Shown: positions 10,079 to 22,637 of the stretch, piece by piece
How the letters are laid out: each line of letters begins with the position of its first letter
Numbering within the stretch: the stretch's first letter is position 1
NCBI GenBank assembly: GCA_014607495.2
Contig: CP053173.1
Location: 620,001 to 684,000, forward strand
DNA length: 64,000 nt
Direction: 5' to 3'
Origin: Carposina sasakii
Taxonomy: Eukaryota > Arthropoda > Insecta > Lepidoptera > Carposinidae
Notes under the pieces: model-generated
Told to the model about the DNA's origin: nothing
Seen by the model: the letters and a program-made list of their open reading frames with translations, nothing else
Databases searched by the model: none
Program-made: the position numbers and the translations under genes

Positions 10079-12544
10079 TTGGGGAGAACTATACCTACCC
10101 CGTTTTCAATGCAACTTAATTTAAAAATACACATGTATACTCGAGAGGTGGAAAATGTAAGGAAAAGCATGATTGATTTTGTTATAGTTGATGAAAGAAT
10201 GAGAAAGAATGTACTAGACACTAGGGTGTACCGTGGGTCGGGGATACACACTGACCACTACCTGGTTATAAGCCGAATAAGTGGTCTATTTAAAGGGTGG
10301 CGTCACCGACCCCGTACAGTTACTAGTGATCTAGAAAGAATAAAAGTAGAAAATCTGCAAGAAGATAAGGTGAAAGAGGAGTACGTAACTAAGTTAAAAA
10401 TTGAATTTGAAGGATTGGATGAAGTAATTGAGATTGATGAATTATGGGATGCATTTAAGAGTAAAATAGTGAGTGTGGCTGGTGAGGTATGTGGAGTTAG
10501 TAAGAGGCGCAAAGGGAAAAAGGAGAAGAATGTATGGTGGGATAAAGAAGTGAAAGAAGCAGTATATAAGAAGAAAAAGTTATGGCGGGACTGGTTGGCT
10601 ATGAGAGCTAACCAAAGAATCCAAAAAGCCTCTTACGATGAAGTGATTGAAGCAAAAAGAATGTATAGAAGTATGAATGGACTTGTGAAAGAAATTGTGA
10701 AAAGAAAGAAAGCGGAACAGAAAGATGTGATGGATGAAAGGTTGTCCCAGGATTTCCAGGCTAACATAAAGTTTTTCTGGAAATCCATAAAATTAGCCAG
10801 GGGAAAAGGGCAGTGCTCTGAGCTGAGCTCAATTAAGGACACGAATGGAAGTTTAGTGAATGAGAAAGAATGTATATTGAAGACATGGAAGGAATATTTT
10901 GAAAAGTTATTTGATAGAGAAAAAGCAAAGACGCCGACCTCAGAGTTAAATGAAACAGTGCTTGGAGAGGAAAGTAATATAAGCATGGATGAAATTGTGA
11001 AATGTTTGATACGGATGAAAGCAGGTAAGGCAGCAGGGTATGATAGGGTTTGTGCTGAAATGCTGAAGGCTGGACAGGGCGTCGTAGCCAGTCAGTTGTA
11101 CCGCCTATTCAACATGTGCTTTGACACCGGCTGAGTACCAATTGATTGGTGCAAGGCTGTCATCGTGCCTCTGTTCAAGGGTAAGGGCTCACGACTGGAC
11201 TGCAAAAACTACAGAGGCATTAGCCTACTCAGCATTGTTGGCAAGCTGTATGCAAAAGTGTTGATTGAAAGGATTATGAAAGTAACCGACCAGAAAGTGT
11301 GGGATGCACAAGCGGGATTTCGAAAGGGCATGGGATGTACGGATCAAGTCTTTTCCTTACGATGTATAGCCGAAAAGTTTCTGGCGAAAAGTCAGAAGGT
11401 CTATTGCGCTTTCATCGATTTGGAGAAGGCTTATGACAGAATTGTGAGGAAGGAACTTTGGAAGGTTCTGTCTATGTATGGAGTGAGTGGCCTTCTCATT
11501 CGGGCACTGAAATCCCTCTACGAGGACTCAAATGCTTGTGTGAGAATAAACGGGTCCTACACAGACTGGTTTACCATCGAAAAGGGTGTTAGACAGGGAT
11601 GTGTAGCGTCACCGTGGCTATTCAATCTATTCATGGACAGTTGTTTGCAAAGTTTGAAAGACGATGTTTGTGGTCTAAGAATGAATGAGTTACTTGTCAA
11701 ATGCCTTCTCTATGCCGATGACATGGTTTTGCTTGCGTCTTCGGAGGAGGAGTTGCAGGAGATGGTAACAAAAATGCATGGATCATTTGAAAGTAAAGGG
11801 ATGAAGATGAATGTAAGTAAGACGAAAGTGATGGTTTTTGAAAAGGATGAGGTAATGGCGAATTGCAAAATAATGATTGGCGAAGAAAGATTGGAGCAAG
11901 TGACTGAGTTCGTGTATCTGGGGACTTTGTTTACAAGGGATGGTAAGCATGACAAAGATATTGCAAGGAGAGTGAATGCTGGGAACCGGGTGAATGGGGC
12001 ACTTAATTCTTTTATGAGTAGCCAGAAAGTGTCGCAAGCGGCACGTCTGGCTGTTCATGGAGGTGTTTTGGTGCCGACTCTTATGTATGGAAGTGAAAGT
12101 TGGGTATGGCAGAAACCAAAACATCAAAGTCAAGTGAATGCAGTGGAAATGAGAGCATTGAGAAGTATGTGTGGAGTCACTTTGAAAGATAGAATAAGAA
12201 ATGAGGTGATCAGAAAGAAGTGTGGTATAAATGAGGACGTGGTGACGAAGATTGAGAAGGGTATGTTGAGGTGGTTTGGGCATGTGGAGAGAATGAGTGA
12301 AAGTAGACTGACAAAGAAAGTGTACAACGGAAGAGTGGATGGAAGGGTTGGAAGGGGAAGACCTCGCCGGACTTTCATCGATCAAATTGGTGAAATTCTA
12401 AAGAAAGGACAGGTCAAGAGTACCCTAAACCGACGAGCGTGCATGAAAAATGTCATGAAAGTAGATGAAGCGAAAGAGGTGTGTCAGGATCGTAGCAAAT
12501 GGAGATCCGTGTTCTCTGCCTACCCCTCCGGGAAAGAGGCGTGA
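10079..12544 (+). pseudogene. Endonuclease-reverse transcriptase ORF, broken by one stop
   Basis: A single reading frame runs from 10079 to 12544 except for a TGA at 11132-11134. Before it, residues 31-68 hold the end of an APE-like endonuclease, with MIDFVIVDERM and the TDHYLV motif containing the catalytic-type D-H pair. A Lys-rich linker follows. After the stop, the frame shows the reverse transcriptase: KNYRGISLL, FIDLEKAYDR (motif A; residues 83-92 of the second segment), GVRQGCVASP (motif B) and YADDMVLLA (motif C; YADD at 11711-11722). A C-terminal region with MYGSESW and GRGRPRR completes it. The copy is recent enough to stay open elsewhere, but the stop and the missing N-terminus make it non-autonomous. 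The frame has no upstream ATG because it is truncated. Confidence 0.92.
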
Positions 12545-12575
12545 TTATTATGTATGTATATGTATGTATGTATTA
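10079..12575 (+). mobile_element. RTE-like LINE retrotransposon, 5'-truncated
   Basis: The element carries the C-terminal part of an APE-type endonuclease, a full reverse transcriptase and a C-terminal region. It ends just after the stop codon with GTGATTATTATGTATGTATA and further GTAT repeats. A short 3' UTR with a simple-repeat tail is typical of RTE-type LINEs. The 5' end is lost within the endonuclease, at or soon after 10079. No target duplication was identified. The 3' terminal block resembles SINE family D. Confidence 0.9.
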
Positions 12576-12894
12576 ATTTAAAAAAATTACAACTAAGATA
12601 TACTTAGTTTATTTCTATTTTCAGATCAACAAATTCAATGTTAACAAATAGTAGGTACCTACTAAAAGGCTCAACAAGAACGACTTCTAGTACAAGACTC
12701 GTGCGTTGTTATAATTATAGTTACAATGTAAAATCGAGGCCAAATTCTCAGGTCGTTCAGGTCAAACATGGGCTACGTAAAGTTTTACATCATTTGTTTT
12801 ACCTCCACTTGTTTTTGACGTACATCCTATACTGACGTGCTGGTACATGCCATGGAGATGATAGCGTTAGTGGACGACATAATATTAAATTCTA

Positions 12895-13343
12895 GACCTA
12901 TTCCGTTCCGATCCCAGCAAGTGATCCCGCAAAGAATCCGTTTTATTAAATTTTATAATTTTATTCCTATCTGATCCCGTCGCGGGATCAGATGAATATT
13001 TCATTTATTTTGTATTCCGTTCTGATCCCGTGTGTCTTCTCAATTATTTTTTAGTACTGTTAGCAAGTAAAACAGTGGACACATACATACTATATTGTTT
13101 TTCGAATGATTGTTGATTTTTACTAAGAGATCGAGATTATTTTACTAATTCTTATTTTAATTTTTTCCGAACTTGTAAAATTTTCATTTTTTTATTTCCT
13201 ATTTTATTTTATGACCTTACACATTAAAAAAGAACTCCACGGGATCAGACCGGAATCTAAAAATTGTTTTGGTATCAGACGGGAATTAGTTGTGGATTTA
13301 AAGTAAAAAGGGATTAGTTAAAGGGATCAGACCGGAATAGATC
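12895..13343. mobile_element. 449-bp MITE with repeated GATCAGAC-type motifs
   Basis: The 21-bp ends (12895-12915 and 13323-13343) are inverted repeats with three mismatches and share CTATTCCG. Eight flanking bases nearly match: AAATTCTA at 12887-12894 and AAATTCTT at 13344-13351. The motif TTCCGNTCTGATCCC or its complement recurs inward from both ends, near 12965, 13014, 13241-13256 and 13271-13286. It also forms a perfect 11-bp hairpin, ATCTGATCCCG/CGGGATCAGAT, at 12969-12993. No coding sequence is present. The superfamily is uncertain. Confidence 0.8.
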
Positions 13344-13351
13344 AAATTCTT

Positions 13352-13445
13352 GTATTCTTTATTGCACACACAAACATTGGAAAATATGGCTTTAGATAGT
13401 TTCACGCACAAAGGCGAAATTATCTCTTTAAAATTTAATTTTGTT
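13352..13445 (-). repeat. LINE-like 3' end fragment
   Basis: Starts TGTATTCTTTATTGCACACA, the complement of a terminus with an AATAAAG polyadenylation-type signal, and continues to GGCGAAATTATCTCTTTAA. The same layout is seen at 47367-47470 and 56376-56490. The LINE family is unknown. Confidence 0.5.
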
Positions 13446-13549
13446 GTTCATTACTATTTATTTAATCGCACATATTCGAATAGGTCACTGGCAGATTAAA
13501 AGTTTTGTTGTTGCAAAATTGTTGGAAGATCATACTGCGGTCACCAACG

Positions 13550-13672
13550 TATCGCCTGAGGAACTCGGGCATACCTAACATCCCGGGCTATTGAAGCTAG
13601 CAACTTGTCATTGAGCTGACTTTGCTAAGCTTGGCGCTGGATCTTCATTATGATCGTGCAGGTATGTATCAT
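13550..13672 (+). repeat. SINE-like family E fragment
   Basis: Contains GAAGCTAGCAACTTGTCATT and a degenerate GCTAAGCTTGGCGCTGGATC block, in the same order as the copy at 56005-56232. It is diverged and has no clear end. Confidence 0.45.
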
Positions 13673-13880
13673 CAGCTTTTTACTAACCTCATTAGACACT
13701 GCACCAAACAATTGTGTCACGCAAATCAGTTCGCACCATCGTTCGCAACCATCGATACACCAAGTCACGCGTACTCATATTTATATTAGTTTCTGTTTCT
13801 GTTTTCTCTAATATAACCAAGTCATCATTTGCCAAGTCTTGTCATTTATCGGATACCCCGAACAGGTGAATACATAGATA

Positions 13881-13995
13881 GAAAACCCTTCTGACCCATG
13901 ACACTACCAGGCCACACTACCGGTAGTGTCGCGGAGAATGTTTTGTCCCTTCTGCACTACTAGCCAGTAGTGCCGTGGGTACTTTATGAAGGGTC
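13881..13995. repeat. Cluster of perfect hairpins with CACTAC motifs
   Basis: Two perfect inverted repeats lie close together: GACACTACC (13901-13909) with GGTAGTGTC (13923-13931), and GCACTACT (13955-13962) with AGTAGTGC (13967-13974). ACCCTTCT-type boxes occur near 13886 and 13949, and an inverted GAAGGGT near 13987, so the whole block may be a short palindromic element. No target duplication was recognised. Confidence 0.5.
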
Positions 13996-16900
13996 TAACA
14001 TCTTCGTTCCCATCGACACTACTACTATATAGGTACTAAATTTAAATAGCATTGTTTGACTAATCAATGCTTAAATTGATAGATATTAGACATATTTTGC
14101 TGTCAAATATCGTACTTAACTTCACACACAGTTTATAAGTAGTACCGTTAATACGTAATTCTTACAAATCGTATTCGTACCTATTTAAGTCCTCCACATT
14201 ACCTCTTTTCTCCTTGACGTTAAAGTTTACCTGGGCTCACTCTCTCGGAAATTATGAGCATTTTGCAATACAGTTTAAATAAACCCGGATATTTTGCGGC
14301 GAAACTATTGTTTTCAACCAATAAACTGAACGATTTATGTGGAGATCGTTTTGTAAAAAGATTTTCTCTTACTTTATTGATTATCTAAGTACTAGCTGAC
14401 ACCCGCAAAAACTAGCGCGTCTTGTTATTCTGATGTAGGTATAAAACTATAAGTATACTAGGTACCTAACTAAAATAGTACACAAATAAAAGATAGATTA
14501 AATTAATATATATAATAATTATACTCCTTTGTGTTGTGCAATCGGGTGAAAAAGAACTAAGACTTATTTAGTACGCCTACTCGATACAAGATGGCGCTAT
14601 CTGTCTGCCGCAAAAGGATAACGCAAAATCACTTTCCGAGTAAAGCCTACTCATTCTCTATAAGAAAGAAACAATTTTATATAAAAAATATGTATTTATA
14701 AACAATGGTTTTTTCTTGCTTGTGCCTATTCTCCTTATTTTAAAAGCTTACTACTTTACGTTGCTCGGTATGATCTGACAAGCCGAGAGTATGACACAAG
14801 TGGGTTAGGCATTTCGAAGATACCGTTAGCAGTGCGACCATTCGAGATAACATGATTGCTTTCGACCTACTTAGTGCACTCTTTATTTTTGCTTATAATT
14901 ATTCAGGAAATATCGAGTACCTAAGATTTGTTATACGGAAATGGGCAAACGTATAATGAAAACCATCAAGAAAACATTCTCGTATCATTAATGTTCTTTT
15001 TTAAAATTTTGAACGGAGGTGCGCCGAATTTTTCTCATACAGCCAACTCACCTAACATCGTGGTAGGCCCCGGAATCATTTATCATACAGCCAAATACTT
15101 TGAAATTGGACTATTTATTTTGGTTTATTTACACTTCCCACGGGCCGATCGAATTCTGAGTTAGCTTGAAACAGATAACAGGCATTGTAAACCGTCGATA
15201 GTGTTATGTTACTTTCGACTGTTTATCATTCGGCGTAACTTACTCCTTACATAGCAGTGGCGCTAGCGTCTATGCAAACATAGTCTACAGCACTTATTAT
15301 TGTACCAACGTTATGTAGTTTATAAATATTTCGTAACGTAAATAACTTGGTTTATATGATTCTTTGTGAGTCGACCCAGTTTAATGATTTTGATGTCTAG
15401 TGGCGTTTATTTTCACTGGAATTAGTTCGCAGAAGTTCTCTTGTTATGGTTTTGGGTCAAATTGTTATTATTATAGTACAATATCGAAAGTTAAATGCAT
15501 AAAGTTGACTATAAACGGCACAGTAATATTAAGCGAATGAGATAACGAAAATTACCTTCTAACAAAACAAACTTGTTCTATATGTACTTACCTAGTTTAA
15601 GTGCTTGGTTTATTTACGCTATGGTTTAACGATTGTATTGGGTTAGATTAAAACCAGAGAGTACCTAGAGCACGGTCATAAACAACATTAAGAAACTAAA
15701 TATATCTACCGAGGTACAATATATTTACGACTGTATTGCGTATAATTTACATATGAATATAAAACCAATTAAGTTTCCTTACAATAATAAAATACACCGC
15801 AACCTTAAGAGGGAATTAATAAAAAAATATGCGGTTCGCAAACCTTCCAAATTAAAAGCATTTCAATTTATTACAATGTATCATACATAAAAAATGACAT
15901 TCATTAGCAACATCTCAGAAATCACTGACATCTAAACGTTTTAATCCTGTTCGCACTTCAATGCTTATGCCTCAAGAAGAAAAAAAAGAAAAAAAATATG
16001 GCGCGCAATAAAAAAGATGGCGGCGAAAAATCTATGATTCAGTATGTCATTAGCAATGCGCGAATGCGGTTAGCATGACTCAAATCATGCGCTACTTGTG
16101 CTTGAAATGATAAATCAATCACCGTTGTTTTTGTATGAAATAATGACTCTAAAATTGAACCTACTTTTATTGAACAATTATAGTGGTTAACAGAGCTAAT
16201 CTATGTTTTCGTATCTAAAGTTATTATGTAATAGAATACAAAGAGAATACATTTACTAAGTAGGTAAATATTGTGATATTAAAAAAACATTTTTTGGTCA
16301 CTACAAATTGTTTTTATGTAGGTTTCAGGATGGTTTTTGTTCTTTTAACGTCATAAGTAGTACTTGCTCGAATTTCAGTGGAATTTAGTGAAATCGACTA
16401 TGAACTATTAGTTTCCACTATGATAGCTATGCATTCACGTAATACCTAAGTAATTATTATATCGAGTTCACAGCAATTGCCAGCGGATATCATAACAAAA
16501 TTGCTGCGCTGTATTTCATCTAGGTGCACTATATCACACTACACCTGTACTATTTTACATCCTTGTATAGTTCCGATGGATAATGGCGCTAGTCACTATA
16601 TGTATGACGTTTTCTGTTTCACTGCATACAAAAAATGTTAGTACCGAAATCAGGTATAGGAACTATTCTATGAAACGGACAATAGTCGTTTAGAATAAGG
16701 ATGAATTTAAGTAAACTTTACTAATAACGTCAAAAGTCTTCCTCGAGCGAGTGAAAATAATGACTTAGAATACCAACACCGCAGCTTAGATGATGGAGGT
16801 CATATGTCTCACGATTTAGTTTTATGTTTTGTAATAAACTTGAATCCCTATTTCTAATATATCTTTGGTTATAAAGTTTTTATTCTTGTTATAACATTTA

Positions 16901-17900
16901 GTGTCGCTTGAGTTCTACTTTCGTATGGAGCTTCAACGTTGGCCCCTATACAAATTAACCCTTAACCGGATATAGAATAAAAAGGAACCCTTCAATTAAA
17001 GTCCAGACTCGGACCAATAATTAATAACAATTACTGATTAAAAACCGCAGACATTGACTATACATCCATCCATTCATTCGGCCATAGTGATCGTCTTTAC
17101 GCTTTACGTACGTTTTGTTAAGACTTTTCCTCTATCTATAGCTATTACCTCTATAAGTTTTTAATACATTTGACAGTGGAAAGGTAAATGCGCTTAAGCG
17201 CCACGATAGTCAAAAATGAATTTTACTAAAGGTACTTTTAAACTACACACGTTCCTTTCAACACAAAACTAATAAATAGGTCATAAGTTAGAGAAGAAAA
17301 AAGTTACCACCGGGCAATCCCGTACTAAATCGTCTATATCAGCTGCATTTTTACAATACCTACGGCAAAAGGGATTTGGTTAAAATGTTGTATACAGATA
17401 AATATCAAAGCAAGGAAATAACGGTATTAAAACTTTTCAGAAGAAGTAAATTTTAATATAGGTAGGTACTTTTTTATGTAATATCATTCATTGTTAAAAT
17501 ATGACAAAGATATCAAACTCTCACTTAGAGCGAGATAAGTCGACATGGTAACAGGAAAAAAACATTTCTTTGCAAAAGAATTAATCTAAATTCTGCCATG
17601 TGAAAAACGTAACAACACGTGTAGAAAAGACACCTTATGTAATATATAGGTTTTTAATTTTAATTAATACAATATTGCGACGATAAAGTCAAATCCCAAA
17701 AATAACTACTAAGCAACTAACCAACTTAAATAAAATCACTGCAAATATCATCATCATAATCATGACCTATTAACATCTTTGACAAAAATTTCATTTATTT
17801 TGTGGGTAATTAATTCCTTGCTAAAAAAGAACTTTGCAACGAAATTTATTTCAATCGTAATTAAAAATAACCCAATGCCATAGACAAAACTATATACTTA
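13996..17900. other. Long stretch with no gene recognised
   Basis: AT-rich sequence of about 3.9 kb. A short ACTAGCTGACACCCGC piece near 14392 is a Helitron-like terminal remnant. A phrase at about 14582-14600 (CTCGATACAAGATGGCGCTA) nearly recurs at 27158-27177. No splice-flanked open frame stood out on either strand. Confidence 0.4.
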
Positions 17901-18229
17901 CTAGTGGACGCCCGCGACTTCGTCCGCGTGGAAATTGAATTGTAGCTTATATGACACGTTTGTCGGTTTACCATAGCAGTGCCATCTATTGATTACTTAC
18001 TCAATCCAGTCGAAAAGTATCGACAGATAATTGTGACTGTCAATTAATTATAGACAAATAATTTGCAATAAAATAAAATTGCGACTATAAGTAAAGATCT
18101 AAGCTATCCTATCTCTCAAGTTGGACCAGACTGCTCACGGTGTGCCAATTTAATTTAAAATCGGTTAAGTAGTTTAGGAGTCCATCGCGGACAAACATCG
18201 TGACAGGAGATTTATATATATTAAGAAGA
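17901..18229 (-). mobile_element. Helitron-like non-autonomous element
   Basis: Read on the minus strand it begins TC after an A and ends GGCGTCCACTAG before a T, which fits Helitron rules (5' TC, 3' CTRR, insertion between A and T). The CGCGGAC/GTCGCGG stretch just before the end can form the expected hairpin. It is nearly identical to 29542-29893 apart from a 26-bp segment missing here and three extra bases at the 5' end. It carries no helicase. The Helitron assignment is inferred from the ends. Confidence 0.72.
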
Positions 18230-18357
18230 TAGGTATTTCACCTCCTCAAGTAAGAATGGCCTTAAGGGAAAAAAATCTGTAAATTCGTTAATACCGTATA
18301 ATCTTACAAAAAAGTTGAATATTACATAAAAAGAAATATCAATATTACGGACATCGC

Positions 18358-18520
18358 CCCGGGCGGGTGGCCTAGTATTTATCTATTCGGGTTCAGATGC
18401 CAGCACAAATGGGTCGCGGGTTCGAATCTTGACAGGGAAATTAAGGCCGATGTGCGAAGAACACGTGTCTCTAATGCGTCGGTTATTATTGTGTGCAATA
18501 TAGTTAAATCTTTATGGACT
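18358..18520 (+). repeat. tRNA-derived SINE-like sequence
   Basis: GGGCGGGTGGCCTAGTATTT followed by CGGGTTCGAATCTTGACAGG looks like degenerate A- and B-boxes of a tRNA head. The body then contains GCGTCGGTTATTATTGTGTG. Single copy in the window. Stem pairing is too poor to call a tRNA gene. Confidence 0.5.
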
Positions 18521-19153
18521 GATTGAGTGACTGACGACTATTTAAAATTATTTTTTTAACCACTGGACAGTTAAATTCTTTAACCACTCCAATGACATTA
18601 ACTACATATTAAAACCAAGTGTTAACGATAAATAAAACTGATAGGTACCCAACAAAACACAAAACCCACAAAACTTACCACACTTCTTTCAAAATTAGAA
18701 AAAAAAATGTTTTATGTTTTTTTCCTCTTTTTTTATCAGCTTGCTGGAAGAAATCTCTCTAAGAGACTACGACTTTGTACATTTTCTTTACAATCTTTTT
18801 CGTTTACATTTGTTTGTGTACAAAGAGTGCGATTTGCAAATCAAAATGGAGTTATTTATTTTATGAATTATGGTATCGAGACCAGGTTAAGAGGTCAATT
18901 CTAAAATCTCCAACATGGCTGCCATTTTATTTTTATAATAATACAACTGCACATTTTGAAATGTGAAAGTATTATATCAAAGTAAAGTAGCACTACGTGG
19001 AAACTCTTTTCTCGAGAGAAAACAGCAAAAGAGACTGGCTCGGTAAATGTAGAGATAGGAATAGAAAAATGTTTTTATTCTCTCCGTGAAGGATACGTAT
19101 AACTTGTATGTACTAAAATTGTCTACAATGTCAGTATTGTATTTATGTACCTA

Positions 19154-19428
19154 AACCTTGGCCGCGTGGTGCCGGCAGAGTAGAATTCGTACCACCCCAT
19201 GTCTGCCCGTGGGTATCGTACAAGGCGATTAAGGGTTTCCGGGAGGTGGGCAGCAGCGCCTCCCGTGTAGACAACGTAGTCCAAAATACAAACTGCGGTC
19301 ACCAACCCGCCTGCCCAGCGTGGTGACTATGGGCAAATACCCCCCATGGCAGTCTTGTGGCGTGCCTTGGGGGAGGCCTACGTCCAGCAGTGGACTGCAA
19401 TAGGCTGATGATGATGATGATGATGATG
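19154..19428 (+). repeat. SINE family A, young full-length copy
   Basis: The copy starts near GGCCGCGTGGTGCCGGCAG and ends in a (GAT)n tail. A perfect 13-bp duplication, ATTTATGTACCTA, flanks it at 19141-19153 and 19429-19441. The intact tail and perfect duplication suggest recent insertion. A minus-strand frame inside it is not a gene. Confidence 0.88.
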
Positions 19429-19441
19429 ATTTATGTACCTA

Positions 19442-20773
19442 CTTATACCCGACTATGGGTAAAATAAAGGGTAGGTAATGATTTTACTAGTCTAGTACCT
19501 ATGTTTGTTTCACGGGTCACATTGTAACAGTTATATCCGATTTCAATTAAAATATCAGATCATTATAAGTTTTTGCTTATTTTTTAATTTGGTAAAGTAT
19601 TTTCTAACTTTGATATTATCGAATTTTTCAGGACCAATCGTCGGTTTTTTACAAGAAAAAAAACTCAAACATCTTTTTAATGGTCTAACCATATCTTTGT
19701 CACCCATCGTTATCCAACAATTAATCCAATTTGTGGCCGAAACGAAATTTAAATTCGCCAACTTACCTAATTGTACCAATTTTGAAGAGGAACACGAATT
19801 CTATTAATTTCATATTGCAGCCTAATCTGGGGGAATCCCGGACGTTTTCAAGGTCCGGGAAGGCTAACTTTGTCCGGGACACAAACATTCGTTTTACTCG
19901 GATTATGGACGCAAATTATTTGGAAAAACGGGATGAATTAGGATAAAAATAAATTATCTCATGTTTTTCCATCGGTTTATGGATTATTAAATTAAAAAAG
20001 TGGGTATATCTTACTAATATTATAAAGTGAAAGTTTGTGAGTATGGATGGATGGATGTTTGTTACTCTTTCACGTAAAAACGTATGGCGTATTATAATAA
20101 AGTATTATTATACGAATATAGGTACGATAGATTAATACACGGTTGCGTAGGTAAATTTAGACTATTTTTACCCGAATGAATTTCTTGCAAAAATTACAAC
20201 AAGGTAATTTTAATTAAATGGTTCGCGTTGATATTATTCTAATATGTAGGTAATACCTAAACATTTTAAAAGAGAGGCTTTTTATTTTATTCAGTTTGTG
20301 CTTTCCTTTCTCATCCACTTCACACAGAAAATTCTGCAAACAATCCCGATAAAACAACAAAGTTAATAGCAAAAGCTTGTTCAAGAAAACAATATTTTCA
20401 ATGTCAATAGATAACAGAAAATGAAACTCTTACAGAAAAGTGTTTGCGAGTTACCTCGGGTAAGTCCTTTCACGAAACACCCGCAACCGATATTTTTCAA
20501 AACATACATTTTGCTTAAGGGACATATTGCTATCTTACACGAGTTTGTTACCTCTTTATTTTTATTACTCAATCGAAAAAAAAAACAGGAAAATTAAACT
20601 AATTAACTCGGCCTAAAGGTAGGATTACTAGTAAAGTAGCAAAAAATCGCGGGTAATTTTTATTAAAACGTAAAATAAAACTTGGTTTCACAAATACACT
20701 ATCAAATCCAGAAGTGTAATCCACACAATTTATCAGTTTTTACATGTAGCCCTTACTTACTCACTTGCTTAAA
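19442..20773. other. No gene seen; one Helitron-like stub
   Basis: Near 20014-20085 the sequence ACTAATATTATAAAGTGAAA followed by GATGGATGTTTGTTACTCTT matches the 5' part of the Helitron-like copy at 39370-39612, without its 3' end. The 100-residue plus-strand frame at 19505-19807 shows no domain and has an overlapping minus-strand frame, so it is not called. Confidence 0.4.
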
Positions 20774-20860
20774 GAGGACTGGATGGCAAAAACGGGAAAT
20801 CGAGCCATGTTGCGTACACTGGGGGAGGCCTACGTCCAGCAGTGGACTGCAATAGGCTGA
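20774..20860 (+). pseudogene. C-terminal stub of an RTE-like LINE
   Basis: An open frame of 28 codons ends LRTLGEAYVQQWTAIG before a TGA at 20858-20860 and is followed by a CGATGACGACGAC tail. The LGEAYVQQWT ending is shared with the LINE at 46804-47352. The nucleotides GGCCTACGTCCAGCAGTGGA are also identical in SINE family A, so this stub links the SINE tail to a coding 3' end. The source is 5'-truncated. Confidence 0.7.
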
Positions 20861-20879
20861 CGATGACGACGACTCTAGC

Positions 20880-20960
20880 CCATCTATGCTAAACTGTAGG
20901 ATGTCCTCGTGATAAAGAGCTCCACCATATTGGGAACATAGCCGTGTGTGTGTATATTAT
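20880..20960 (+). repeat. SINE-like family E tail fragment
   Basis: Has GCTAAACTGTAGGATGTCCT and TATTGGGAACATAGCCGTGT, matching the tail half of the copy at 56005-56232, and ends in TGTGTGTATATTATG. Confidence 0.45.
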
Positions 20961-20963
20961 GTA

Positions 20964-21141
20964 TACAGGGTGTAACAAAAAGGGTATGTTAAGCGAAGAA
21001 TTCCGAAACAACTCAGGAATGTCCATACAATCTTGAAAAATAAAAATATGATTTCGAGTCTCAAATTTTGGAAATAGGATCTCTACAGTGGGCTATTTAC
21101 ATAGCTTTTCGCTTAACATACCCTTTCTGTTACACCCTGTA
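20964..21141. mobile_element. Palindromic TA-flanked MITE (family P), shortened copy
   Basis: Starts TACAGGGTGTAACA and ends TGTTACACCCTGTA, with TA on each side. The left arm is shortened relative to the roughly 255-bp copies: it jumps from GTTAAGCGAA to CGAAACAACTCAGGAATG. No coding sequence. The TA target suggests a Tc1/mariner-like source, which is inferred. Confidence 0.85.
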
Positions 21142-22637
21142 TATGTAGGTACCTATCAGTTCTTGGTACAAAAAGTATGATAAAAAAAAAAACAAATAGA
21201 CTATCTGTACTGAGAAAATAAACCATTATTTTTACATCTAATCATATCCAACTCCTGGCTACTGGGGCACAAAAAATTAAATAATAACACAAAAGGCAGA
21301 AAATTTAATATAATCGTCCGGCAGAAGCATTTGAAAAAAAAAACACAATAAAGAAGAAATCAGATGCCAAAAATTCCATTAAATATTTATTCAAAGAAAC
21401 GTTCAATATTGAACAAGGAAAAATCAAGAACCCTGAAGGCTGAAGTGAAGAGGATACGACAGCTGATTAGAGTAGAGTCACTTGATGTTTTTCATTGGAA
21501 TAGGTACTATTTTTGAAACCACTATTTTGAGTTTTTGCATTAAATCAATCCGTAAACTTACTTAAATTACAGTCTTAAAAGAAATTGTAATTTCTGACAT
21601 ATTGTCTGACATTTGAATTTTGTAGAAAACATGAAAATGACTAATCTACTGATCAAGATATTTAATTTGATGAACTTCATAAAACTTTTAAATCTCCCTT
21701 CTATATTTATAAATCCTTTATGTGAATTTTGTTAAATCTACAAATATTGAACAATTAATAACAAACCGAAGCAAGTAAAGTAAGTAACCAATCAGCAATT
21801 CAGATTTATTACGTACCTTCTTGTCTTGTTTTGTTGAACAACAAACAAGATTTCACTAATTTGCCTTTCCTCAGTGTTAGTTGTGCATTAATAACATTAG
21901 ATAAATAAGCACTTTTAATGACCTACACAGTTTCATATTTTGCCTATTTTCTTTATTTTTTGTCTACTAAAAAGCTCTTTACTTATAAACGTTGTAGGTA
22001 TAGTCACAATAACCTCTCGCTTTTTATTTCTTCTTTATTATTTACTGAAGGATCGACCAGTTGTAAAAAAAATATTCATAAGAGGTATACCCAACATCTG
22101 AAACAGCAGAAAACAACTATTTTCCATTACAAATGTGGCAACATCGAAATTACTTAAAAACACAGTTCAAAATTGGGTAAGCTCGAACTTGTCTGCCAAA
22201 TATTCAATTTTTACACAAAGTTTATTCAAGCTTACTGCCATTAGGCAAGTTTCAAGTAGTTCTTACTCGTGAAATGAGCGAACTTTCATAATGGCCGCTA
22301 AGCAACTGATAACTCGCAAATGAGGGTTTTGCATTGCATATTTCATTGAGTTTCGGCAAATAATAATTTAATGGACTTATGTGTACTGGAGTTATTATTG
22401 CCTAACACAACAATGCAATTTAAAAAGTTACAAAGTAAAATGAATAGTAGGTACATAATATTGTTTTAAAGACAATAGGTAGAAATATCTCAAATAAAGT
22501 ACTAGTTAAAGTGAGAGACGATAAGAGGAAAGTACAAATAAACACTACAAAGTAACTACCCTTGTGGAATCATGAAAACTGTGAAAAATGATGTATCTAA
22601 AAATACTTATATATGCAAGATAGGCATAAATATAATA

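Noticed and set aside
11783..12385. 200-residue minus-strand open frame
   Set aside because: It lies opposite the reverse transcriptase ORF and is a shadow frame rich in His, Ser and Thr.
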